Source of the DNA: Bacteroidota bacterium | GTDB taxonomy: Bacteria; Bacteroidota; Bacteroidia; AKYH767-A; OLB10 | Direction of reading: 5' to 3' | Length of the DNA: 42,622 bases | Assembly (NCBI GenBank): GCA_963169675.1 | Contig: CAUJFJ010000032.1 | Span: 1 to 42,622 of the forward strand | Shown here: positions 30,072-38,211 of the stretch, in pieces | How the letters are laid out: each line of letters starts with the position of its first letter | How positions within the stretch are numbered: position 1 is the stretch's first letter | Notes under the pieces: generated by a model | What the model was told of the DNA's origin: nothing | The model's database searches: none | Seen by the model: only the letters and a program-made list of their open reading frames with translations | Made by a program: the position numbers and the translations under genes

Positions 30072-30377
30072 ATGTCAGAATCAAATATCCCCACCAATCA
30101 ATGGAAATTGTGGGAAGTTTTTACACAGAAAAAATCAGGGTTGCCCCATGAACATGCCGGAAGCCTCCGTGCTCCGGATGCAGAAATGGCATTGCTGAAC
30201 GCACGTGATGTGTACAGCAGAAGAAATGAAGCAGTAAGTATCTGGGTGGTTCCATCCGAATGTATGGTATCGTCGACCCCGGAAGATGTCGGTTCTTTTT
30301 TTGATCCGGCAAACGACAAATTATACAGACACCCCAATTTTTATAAAACTCCTGATGGAGTGAAATGGACATCCTGA
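30072..30377 (+). CDS. paaB: 1,2-phenylacetyl-CoA epoxidase subunit PaaB
   Basis: 'WKLWEVFTQKKSGLPHEHAGSLRAPDAEMALLNARDVYSRRNEAVSIWVVPS' typical PaaB; position between paaA and paaC. Confidence 0.96.
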   Translation: MSESNIPTNQWKLWEVFTQKKSGLPHEHAGSLRAPDAEMALLNARDVYSRRNEAVSIWVVPSECMVSSTPEDVGSFFDPANDKLYRHPNFYKTPDGVKWTS

Positions 30378-30390
30378 TCTTCTTATTGCC

Positions 30391-31167
30391 ATGAATACAA
30401 CAACTGAAAAAAATAGTGCCCTCTTTGAATATTTGCTCCGATTGGGCGATACTTCCCTGATTCTTGGACATCGACTCGCTGAATGGTGCGGACATGCTCC
30501 AATTCTGGAAGAGGATATTGCATTGACAAATATTTCACTCGATCATATCGGTCAGGCCAGATTACTACTCGATTATGCCGGAAAAATTGAAGGCAAAGGA
30601 AGAAGCGAAGATGCATTGGCCTATCATAGAGATGCCAGACAATTCCGCAATTTGCTGATGGCAGAACAACCAAATGGTGATTTTGGAAATACTATGGTCA
30701 GACAGTTTTTAATCAGTGTCTATAATTTCCATTTGTATAGTGCTTTGTCTAAAAGTGCTGATGCAGAACTGGCTGCCATTGCTGCTAAATCTGTAAAAGA
30801 AGTTGCCTACCATGTTCGACACAGTAGTGACTGGCTCATTCGTTTAGGCGATGGTACAACAGAAAGTCACGAAAGAGTTCAGCAATCAATTAATGATTTA
30901 TGGATTTATGTTGATGACTTTTTCAATGGTGACGAAGTTGATGTACTGTTGATGAGTCAGAATATTGTACCCGACTTGAATGCGATTCGCCCTCTCTGGA
31001 ATGAAACGGTGCAGCTGACTATGGTAAAAGCTGGACTGCAGATACCACAGGTAAACAGTGCAATGCGTACCGGTAGCAGAAAAGGAAATCATACCGAATA
31101 TTTGGGTTATATTCTGGCTGAAATGCAATTTCTGCCTCGAGCATACCCAGATGCTGAATGGTTGTAA
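30391..31167 (+). CDS. paaC: 1,2-phenylacetyl-CoA epoxidase subunit PaaC
   Basis: 'LGDTSLILGHRLAEWCGHAPILEEDIALTNISLDHIGQARLLLDYAG' typical PaaC. Confidence 0.96.
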   Translation: MNTTTEKNSALFEYLLRLGDTSLILGHRLAEWCGHAPILEEDIALTNISLDHIGQARLLLDYAGKIEGKGRSEDALAYHRDARQFRNLLMAEQPNGDFGNTMVRQFLISVYNFHLYSALSKSADAELAAIAAKSVKEVAYHVRHSSDWLIRLGDGTTESHERVQQSINDLWIYVDDFFNGDEVDVLLMSQNIVPDLNAIRPLWNETVQLTMVKAGLQIPQVNSAMRTGSRKGNHTEYLGYILAEMQFLPRAYPDAEWL

Positions 31168-31181
31168 AATCAGTCCTTCCC

Positions 31182-31682
31182 ATGACTGACACCTCTGATA
31201 TTTCTCACATTCGCAACCTCCTGACTCAGGTTCAGGATCCTGAAGTACCTGTACTTACTATTGCCGATTTAGGCATTTTAAGGAATGTAGAATTTGTGGA
31301 TGGAGTATATGAAATACAAATTACCCCAACTTTCACAGGATGTCCTGCTATGAAAGCCATTGAAGAAAATATTTCAGAAGTATTAGTCGAGAATGGAATC
31401 CAAAATTACAAAGTTAGAATGGTCATGTCACCGGCATGGACCACCGACTGGATTTCTGAGCTTGGCAGAGAAAAATTGAGGAAATACGGTATAGCTCCTC
31501 CATCACAATCTACGGAAGAACACTTAAAGGCCATTCTCACGGGGAAAAATAAAGCGGTCGCATGTCCGTTTTGCGGTTCTGTAAACACTCGGTTAACCAG
31601 CGCTTTTGGTTCGACTGCCTGCAAAGCACTTCACTATTGCGATCATTGCCGCCAACCTTTTGAAGAGTTTAAATGCCATTGA
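31182..31682 (+). CDS. paaD: 1,2-phenylacetyl-CoA epoxidase subunit PaaD
   Basis: 'LLTQVQDPEVPVLTIADLGILRNVEF' DUF59-like domain and C-terminal zinc-ribbon 'CPFCGS..TRLTSAFGSTACKALHYCDHCRQPFEEFKCH'. ATG at 31182 preferred to the ORF-track start at 31158, which overlaps paaC. Confidence 0.94.
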   Translation: MTDTSDISHIRNLLTQVQDPEVPVLTIADLGILRNVEFVDGVYEIQITPTFTGCPAMKAIEENISEVLVENGIQNYKVRMVMSPAWTTDWISELGREKLRKYGIAPPSQSTEEHLKAILTGKNKAVACPFCGSVNTRLTSAFGSTACKALHYCDHCRQPFEEFKCH

Positions 31683-31745
31683 TTGGATCGCTTTTTTGGT
31701 AATTATCTTAGCTTTTTGTTAATTAATTGATTCGATAAATACAGG

Positions 31746-31774
31746 TTGGAATTGCAACTTTTGTTTTAATTTTA
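31746..31774 (+). promoter_or_regulatory. Candidate Bacteroidota promoter for paaG
   Basis: TTG - 18 nt - TAATTTTA, near consensus (-33 TTG / -7 TAnnTTTG), 20 nt before the start codon. Confidence 0.45.
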
Positions 31775-31793
31775 GCCGCAATTAAAAAGATAT

Positions 31794-32567
31794 ATGACTA
31801 TACAATTCGAAATTACAGAAAACGTAGCTCAAATCAGATTTAACCGACCTGATGTATTGAATAGCTTCAACAAAGAAATGGCATTAGCATTTCAAAAGGT
31901 TTTGGATCAATGCGATAAGGATCCACAGATCAGAGCTGTGCACATCACCGGAATGGGAAGAGCTTTTTGTGCCGGCCAGGATTTGGCGGAAGCAATTGCT
32001 ACTGACGGACCAAGTTTACAGGATATCGTTAAAGATCATTATAATCCGATTATAGCGCGCATTCGTGGTATTGAAAAGCCGGTTATATGTGCTGTTAACG
32101 GAGTTGCCGCCGGAGCCGGAGCCAACATTGCAATTTCATGTGATATTGTTTTTGCAGCTGAATCGGCCTCTTTCATACAGGCTTTCAGTAAAATCGGATT
32201 GATACCAGACAGCGGCGGAACTTTTTTTCTGCCCCGCTTAATAGGTTTGCAAAGGGCAACTGCATTGATGATGTTAGGTGATAAAGTTAAAGCTCAGGAC
32301 GCCTTAGCAATGGGTATGATATATCGGGTTTGCGCCGATGATCAACTGCAGGATGAATCTCTTAAAATTGCTCGTCAATTGGCTAAGATGCCAACTCGTG
32401 GTTTGGGTTATACAAAAAGGGCGCTCAATTTGTCGATGTTCAATAATCTCGATGATCAGCTGGATGTGGAAGAAGATTTGCAAACCAAATCAGCTGCAAC
32501 TTATGATTACAAAGAAGGAGTAAATGCATTTTTAGAAAAACGTACTCCTTTGTTTAAAGGAGAGTAA
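31794..32567 (+). CDS. paaG: Enoyl-CoA hydratase/isomerase family protein, probable PaaG
   Basis: 'GRAFCAGQDLAE', 'KPVICAVNGVAAGAGANIAISCDIVFAAESASFIQAFSKIGLIPDSGGTFFLPRLIG' crotonase motifs; PaaG-like FCAGQDL; in paa cluster. Confidence 0.88.
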   Translation: MTIQFEITENVAQIRFNRPDVLNSFNKEMALAFQKVLDQCDKDPQIRAVHITGMGRAFCAGQDLAEAIATDGPSLQDIVKDHYNPIIARIRGIEKPVICAVNGVAAGAGANIAISCDIVFAAESASFIQAFSKIGLIPDSGGTFFLPRLIGLQRATALMMLGDKVKAQDALAMGMIYRVCADDQLQDESLKIARQLAKMPTRGLGYTKRALNLSMFNNLDDQLDVEEDLQTKSAATYDYKEGVNAFLEKRTPLFKGE

Positions 32568-32570
32568 AAT

Positions 32571-33743
32571 ATGAGTACTAAACAAACGATAGGGGTTGCC
32601 GGTTCCGGTGCTATGGGTAGCGGTATTGCGCTTGTTGCAGCTACTGCAGGCCATCCGGTGTTGATTTTTGATGCGAACCCTCAGGCTCTTGAAAAAGCAA
32701 TTTCTTCTATAAGCGATATTATTGCAAAATCTGTAGCTAAGGGCAAGCTTAACGAAGACGCTGGACAACTAATTCTCTCAAGAATTAAAACAATCAATTC
32801 TGTAGCAGAATTTTCTCCCTGCAGTTTGATTATTGAAGCAATCGTTGAAAATATTGAAATTAAGAAAAGTCTTTTTAAAAGTATTGAAGCAGTCGTTGGG
32901 CCATCCTGCATACTTGCAACTAATACATCTTCCTTATCGGTGGTGTCGGTAGCTTCGGCCTGTCAGAATCGTGGACGGGTTTTAGGGATTCACTTTTTTA
33001 ATCCTGCCAATCTGATGCCACTTGTTGAAATTATTCCTGCTTTCACCACTGATGAAAGTAATGTGAGTCAAGCCAGGGCCATAATTGACTCGTGGGGTAA
33101 AATTACTGTGCTTGCAAAAGATACTCCTGGATTTATTGTAAATCGTATTGCCCGACCATTCTATGGGGAAGCCATCCGGATTTATGAAGAGGGTATTGCA
33201 GACTTCGCCACAATTGATTGGGCAATGAAAGAGTTTGGAGGATTTAAAATGGGTCCTTTTGAACTCATGGACTTTATTGGAAACGATATCAATTATAAAG
33301 TTACAGAAACCGTTTGGGAACAATTTTTTTATGATCCACGATACAAACCCTCGTTAACACAAAAAAGACTTTTTGAGGCGGGTTTGTTTGGTAGGAAATC
33401 GGGGAGAGGCTATTATAATTATGGACCTGATAGTTCAGTTCCAGAGCCTGTGACAAATGAGTATTTAGGAAAAGCTATTTTTACACGAATATTGGTAATG
33501 CTTATTAATGAAGCAGCCGATGCACTTTACCTGAATATAGCAACAGCATCAGACATAGAAACATCTATGATGAAAGGTGTGAATTATCCTAAAGGATTGT
33601 TAAGATGGGCTGATGAAATGGGAGTTGAAAAGGTACTCGCAGCTTTAAATTCATTGCAAGCCGACTATCAGGAAGACCGTTATAGACCTTCCTTGCTATT
33701 GAAAAAAATGGCTTCTGAAAAATCTGAGTTCTTCAACGATTAA
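32571..33743 (+). CDS. paaH: 3-hydroxyacyl-CoA dehydrogenase, PaaH-like
   Basis: 'IGVAGSGAMGSGIALVAATAGHPVLIFD' Rossmann motif; 'RVLGIHFFNPANLMPLVEII' and 'KDTPGFIVNRIARPFYGEAIRI' typical HAD; 4 nt after paaG. Confidence 0.92.
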   Translation: MSTKQTIGVAGSGAMGSGIALVAATAGHPVLIFDANPQALEKAISSISDIIAKSVAKGKLNEDAGQLILSRIKTINSVAEFSPCSLIIEAIVENIEIKKSLFKSIEAVVGPSCILATNTSSLSVVSVASACQNRGRVLGIHFFNPANLMPLVEIIPAFTTDESNVSQARAIIDSWGKITVLAKDTPGFIVNRIARPFYGEAIRIYEEGIADFATIDWAMKEFGGFKMGPFELMDFIGNDINYKVTETVWEQFFYDPRYKPSLTQKRLFEAGLFGRKSGRGYYNYGPDSSVPEPVTNEYLGKAIFTRILVMLINEAADALYLNIATASDIETSMMKGVNYPKGLLRWADEMGVEKVLAALNSLQADYQEDRYRPSLLLKKMASEKSEFFND

Positions 33744-34012
33744 TCACAGTCGCTGTCTTCAATTCTGCGGCTCATTTTGTAAAGAGCTTCAGTTCTTTCT
33801 GCAAGCTGCTTGATCATTTCTTTCTCTTTTTCTGTCAGGCCACGCATTCCGGAAGGAGCATTGGTTTGAATTTCTTTTGCAGTTCCGTTTTCGCCAAACA
33901 GCAACCAGGCCAGCAATTCGTCACGGAAGGATTCTTTTTCTGCAGGTGGCATATGCGCAGTTAGTTCTTTAACCTGCTCCATTATTACAGCTATTTTCTT
34001 TTCGTTTCTCAT
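33740..34012 (-). CDS. Small hypothetical protein (90 aa)
   Basis: Charged helical ORF 10 nt downstream of a histidine kinase gene on the same strand; stop shares the palindrome TTAA with the convergent paaH stop. Confidence 0.6.
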   Translation of the reverse strand: MRNEKKIAVIMEQVKELTAHMPPAEKESFRDELLAWLLFGENGTAKEIQTNAPSGMRGLTEKEKEMIKQLAERTEALYKMSRRIEDSDCD

Positions 34013-34022
34013 ACCTCAATTG

Positions 34023-35777
34023 TTATATTGCTTTAGCGTATTGTTCACTTTTTATTTGTGCATTTTCATGGTATTTCGGCCAGGTAAAATGAAATGTTGC
34101 TCCATTTCCCGCATGTGATTCTACCCAGATGCGCCCACCTTGTTCCTCAATAATTTTTTTGACAATTGCCAGTCCAACACCTGTACTTTCAAATTCATCA
34201 CGGGTGTTGATAGTTTGGAATATCACAAAAATCTTATCATGGAAACGCGGGTCAATTCCTGGTCCGTTATCTTTGATGCTGAACTGATAAAATGGACCGG
34301 TTTCCGTAAATGAAATTTTGACCTGCTTGTCGGCTTTGGTATTGAATTTAATTGCATTCCCGATAAGGTTCATAAAAACCTGTTGGACTTTAACCTTATC
34401 AGCCAAAACCATAGGGAGTTTATCCTGTACCTGGAAATTAACTTCAGACTTATGGCCTAGAAATTCTACGGCTTCTTTAACTATTGTCCCGGTGTCAAAC
34501 AATTCAAACTGATCGTTTCTTTTTGCAGCTTTGGAGTAGTCAAGAATACCATTGATCAGATTCTCCATTCTGCCAACTCGTTCTTTTATCAAATTGAAAT
34601 TTTTCCTGACTTCACCCGGAAGTAAATGTCCTGCATCTTCTTCGATCCATCCTGTTAAATTTCCAATAGCTCTCAGTGGTGCTTTCAGATCGTGAGAAAC
34701 TACATAAGCGAACTTATCAAGTTCTTTATTTGTTTTTTCAAGATTCTTCAGATATTCAGCCATCTTTTCCTCCGATTTCTTTCTCTCGGAGATATCGCTT
34801 TCAATGAAGATATATTTGGTGAGCTGATCGGTTTCATCAATAATTCTGGTAACATTTTCCTGAACCCATATCATTTCGCCGTTTTTGCGATACTTTATGA
34901 TCTCAGCATTAAAATTGTTTCCTTCAAAGTTTAAATCAGCTAACTGTTGTCTAATGAGTTTGTCACTTTTATTTCCAAAAAGCATATCGCAATTCGGTTG
35001 TCCTGTAATTTCTTCAGAAGAATAGCCTGTCAATCTGGTGAAACCATCATTCACCCATTCTACTTTTCCAAACTTATCGGTAATAATTACGGAATTAACG
35101 GTTTCACTAGCTACCAACGATAATTCCTGTAGTTCTTCATTTTTCTTTTCCAGAACTGCTTTTGAATCTTCAATTCTTCTGATAACTGCATTCTTTGAGT
35201 AAGCAAGATAGGTGCTCAAAGAGGTCATCAGGAACATACTTGTTATGGCTGTGTACAAATGTTTGCCATCAATTGCCCTGTCATTCAGTTGTTGGGAAAT
35301 GTAAATTCCCGGCTCTGTAAAGTCTGTTAAAGCATAAAAGTAAATGATGTTTGCAACCGAAAGCCATAGAGTAACCCTGCCACCTTTATTTTCAAGTACT
35401 ATATATGAATACAAGATAATTGATCCCATGTAGAAAAAATCGGGGTTTTTTACCCCACCTGAGTAGTAGGTTGCACAATGAATCAATGCCAAACCGGCAA
35501 TGATACTGATGCTATAGGCAACTGCAGGGATACGATGGAATTGTAAACCCACGTAATTGATGATCAGTGTAGAAGCAATCGCAAGAAATAATATAGTTTG
35601 TGCCTCATCCAGTGAACTTATTGAGTATTCTTCAATTGTAAATGCCAGCAATAAAAGTGCTCCCAGAAAGGTAAACACGCTGAAAAGGGTGTAACGCTGC
35701 CGGTCCAGAATATTATCAGTTGGTATTGCCTGATATATTCCTCCTTTTGTAATTTGTTTTAAAAGTTGCTTGAACAT
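34023..35777 (-). CDS. Membrane-anchored PAS sensor histidine kinase
   Basis: About six N-terminal TM helices; PAS domain 'NSVIITDKFGKVEWVNDGFTRLTGYSSEEITGQ'; HisKA 'FAYVVSHDLKAPLRAIGNLTGWIEED'; HATPase N/G boxes 'NLIGNAIKFNTKA', 'KDNGPGIDPRF', 'STGVGLAIVKKIIEEQGG'. Confidence 0.94.
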   Translation of the reverse strand: MFKQLLKQITKGGIYQAIPTDNILDRQRYTLFSVFTFLGALLLLAFTIEEYSISSLDEAQTILFLAIASTLIINYVGLQFHRIPAVAYSISIIAGLALIHCATYYSGGVKNPDFFYMGSIILYSYIVLENKGGRVTLWLSVANIIYFYALTDFTEPGIYISQQLNDRAIDGKHLYTAITSMFLMTSLSTYLAYSKNAVIRRIEDSKAVLEKKNEELQELSLVASETVNSVIITDKFGKVEWVNDGFTRLTGYSSEEITGQPNCDMLFGNKSDKLIRQQLADLNFEGNNFNAEIIKYRKNGEMIWVQENVTRIIDETDQLTKYIFIESDISERKKSEEKMAEYLKNLEKTNKELDKFAYVVSHDLKAPLRAIGNLTGWIEEDAGHLLPGEVRKNFNLIKERVGRMENLINGILDYSKAAKRNDQFELFDTGTIVKEAVEFLGHKSEVNFQVQDKLPMVLADKVKVQQVFMNLIGNAIKFNTKADKQVKISFTETGPFYQFSIKDNGPGIDPRFHDKIFVIFQTINTRDEFESTGVGLAIVKKIIEEQGGRIWVESHAGNGATFHFTWPKYHENAQIKSEQYAKAI

Positions 35778-35781
35778 AATT

Positions 35782-37545
35782 TTATTGGTAGTAAGTCATT
35801 GCACCGTTAAATTGATAAGCTTCAGGTTTTGGTTCTTTTGGCCAGGTGAATTTAAATTCAGAACCTTTCTTTAATTCTGATTCAACCCAAATTTCTCCAC
35901 CTTCTTCTTCAATTATTTTCTTAACAATAGCCAAGCCAACACCGGTACTTTCAACTGTGTCACGTGGGTTTAATGTCTGGAAGATCACAAATATTTTCTC
36001 GTAAAAACGAGAATCAATACCCGGGCCATTATCTTTCACAACGATTAACCAGTCGTGTTCTTTTTCTTCAGCTGAGATCTGTATATTGATTTCCGGTTTG
36101 TCGTTATATTTAATGGCATTGCCAATAAGATTGGCAAATATTTGCTGGAATTTTATTTTGTCACCGAACAGCACAGGAAGTTTACCATGAATTGCTATGG
36201 AGCAATTCGGAGGTACCGCACAAAATTCAATGACTTCATTTATAAATTCATTTAAATCAACTATCGCTTTTTCGCCTTTTTTATGATTGGCCCTTGCAAA
36301 TTCCAACAGTCCGTTAATCAGATCTTCCATTCTTGCAACACGACTTTTAATTATATTAAAGTTGGAGCTGGTTTCATCCGAGAACTTACCTTTCATGTCC
36401 TCTTCAATCCATCCGGTAAGATTTGAAATTGCATGCAAAGGAGCCTTCAGATCATGTGAAACCACATATGCAAATTCATCCAGTTCTTTGTTTGTTTTTT
36501 CAAGATCTTTCAGGTAATCTCTGATTTTATTTTCTGCAATTTTCCTTTCGGTGATGTCATCCTGAAGGGTAATAAATTCTACAATTTCACCAGCAGGGTC
36601 TACAATTGGAGTTATTGAAACCTGGCTCCAGAAAGTGGATCCGTTTTTATGATATTGCTCCAATTCTCCAACAAAGGTTTCCTTTGCATTCAAACGCTGG
36701 TGCATAAATTGAATTGTTGCAAAGTCAGTAGCTGTTCCATGCAATAAGTCTTGTGATGATTTACCGGCTATATCTGAAAGCTCGTATCCACTCAATTTTT
36801 GGAATGCATCATTAACCCAGTTTATTTCAAAATTCCTGTTCGTTATAATAACTGCCGAATCGGTTTTGCTTGCAACTAATGATAGCTTTTGCAATTCCTT
36901 ATTTTTAATAGCCAGAATTTCCTGCGATTCTCTTATTTTTTCGATGACAATATTCTTTGAGCTTCCCAAACTGTTGCTCAATGCTGCAATTGCAATCACA
37001 GCCATCACTGTCGAGAAAAGGAAATCCTGATTTAAGTCGGAAGGGTTTGCAGCTAATACATTACTTACCATTTCCGGATTGTCACTAATAAAATAGAAGT
37101 AAACCATATTGATGACCGATAGGCCCAACATGATCCAACCTTGTTTGTTGCCTAATAATATAACAGTGGCAATAATCATGAACAGGTAGTAAAAGTTCCC
37201 TGCATTTCTGATTCCACCATAATAGTAGTTGAACAAGTGTACACATGCAAATGCAGTTGCCAAGCAAACCATGTACGCAATCCGAAGTTGTTTGTGGCGC
37301 TGCAACCAGATGTAATTAACTAAAAATATGGCTGCAAATGTCTGTAAACCAGCACCTAATATGTTGTTGCCGGTGTCAAACGACATCGCATGAAACGACT
37401 CCGCAAAACAAAGCAAAAAACAGGTGATTGAAAATGTAAAAAACAACTTATATCGTTGTCTTTCAAGTAGATCGTCTTCCGGAATACTTTTATAAATACC
37501 CCAGGAAAGAACTTTTCTGATTTTTCTTATAAGCTTCCCAAACAT
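35782..37545 (-). CDS. Membrane-anchored PAS sensor histidine kinase, paralogue of the adjacent kinase
   Basis: Same architecture and strong similarity: 'SAVIITNRNFEINWVNDAFQKLSGYELSDIAGK', 'FAYVVSHDLKAPLHAISNLTGWIEED', 'ESTGVGLAIVKKIIEEEGG'. Confidence 0.94.
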   Translation of the reverse strand: MFGKLIRKIRKVLSWGIYKSIPEDDLLERQRYKLFFTFSITCFLLCFAESFHAMSFDTGNNILGAGLQTFAAIFLVNYIWLQRHKQLRIAYMVCLATAFACVHLFNYYYGGIRNAGNFYYLFMIIATVILLGNKQGWIMLGLSVINMVYFYFISDNPEMVSNVLAANPSDLNQDFLFSTVMAVIAIAALSNSLGSSKNIVIEKIRESQEILAIKNKELQKLSLVASKTDSAVIITNRNFEINWVNDAFQKLSGYELSDIAGKSSQDLLHGTATDFATIQFMHQRLNAKETFVGELEQYHKNGSTFWSQVSITPIVDPAGEIVEFITLQDDITERKIAENKIRDYLKDLEKTNKELDEFAYVVSHDLKAPLHAISNLTGWIEEDMKGKFSDETSSNFNIIKSRVARMEDLINGLLEFARANHKKGEKAIVDLNEFINEVIEFCAVPPNCSIAIHGKLPVLFGDKIKFQQIFANLIGNAIKYNDKPEINIQISAEEKEHDWLIVVKDNGPGIDSRFYEKIFVIFQTLNPRDTVESTGVGLAIVKKIIEEEGGEIWVESELKKGSEFKFTWPKEPKPEAYQFNGAMTYYQ

Positions 37546-37733
37546 AAGGCATTTAACGTCAGGTATATGGTTGGGTTACATCAAAATGTTATTAACCAAG
37601 GGTTTTCCCTGTACAATAAACAATTAGTGGTTTAAAACTTTTTAAAATGGATGCGTATAAGTTTAAACGATAAAAGGATTTTTGCTATCTTTAATTTATT
37701 AAAACACACACACACAAATACTGAAGCGAAATT

Positions 37734-38162
37734 ATGTCAACGAAGACGGTAAATATCCTCCATGTTGAGGATGACGAAGTGGACGCCATGGTCATGCAAA
37801 GGGCCCTGAAAAAGACCGATTTGAATTACAAATTGTATCAGGCAAAGAATGGACTTATGGCATTGGATATGTTGCGGGGAACCAATGGTTTTGAAAAGAT
37901 TACACCTCGTCCAAGTATCATTTTACTTGACTTAAACATGCCTCAAATGAACGGACACGAATTCTTAAAAGAATTACGTGCCGATGAAGAGTTGAAACCT
38001 ATTTCGGTGTATGTAATGTCAACATCTAATGATGATCGCGATCGCATTGAAGCATACGGTCAGAATGTTGCCGGTTATATTGTTAAACCTTTAAGTCTGG
38101 AAAGCTACGTAGATGCCGTCTCGGTGCTAAATGGCTTCTGGAGTTTGACCGAACTTCCATAA
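37734..38162 (+). CDS. Stand-alone CheY/Rcp1-like response regulator
   Basis: 'ILHVEDDEVDAMVMQRAL', phospho-Asp 'SIILLDLNMPQMNGHEFL', 'VYVMSTSNDD', 'GYIVKPLSLESY'; no output domain. Confidence 0.94.
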   Translation: MSTKTVNILHVEDDEVDAMVMQRALKKTDLNYKLYQAKNGLMALDMLRGTNGFEKITPRPSIILLDLNMPQMNGHEFLKELRADEELKPISVYVMSTSNDDRDRIEAYGQNVAGYIVKPLSLESYVDAVSVLNGFWSLTELP

Positions 38163-38201
38163 AAAAAACCGCCATAAGGGCGGTTTTTTTTATGGAAGTT
38201 C
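38151..38201. terminator. Bidirectional terminator embedded in a 23-bp perfect inverted repeat
   Basis: GAACTTCCATAAAAAAAACCGCC - ATAAG - GGCGGTTTTTTTTATGGAAGTTC; lies between convergent genes and its left arm includes the last codons of the response regulator. Confidence 0.85.
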
Positions 38202-38211
38202 AAATCTTATA

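Noticed and set aside
30121-30673. Minus-strand ORFs (124 and 96 aa) overlapping paaB/paaC
   Set aside because: Overlap well-supported paaB and paaC; low-complexity His/Arg/Ser-rich products typical of antisense reading.
37704-37717. ACACACACACACA dinucleotide tract upstream of the response regulator
   Set aside because: Short simple repeat in the leader; could vary by slippage but is too short to claim as a regulatory device without strain comparison.
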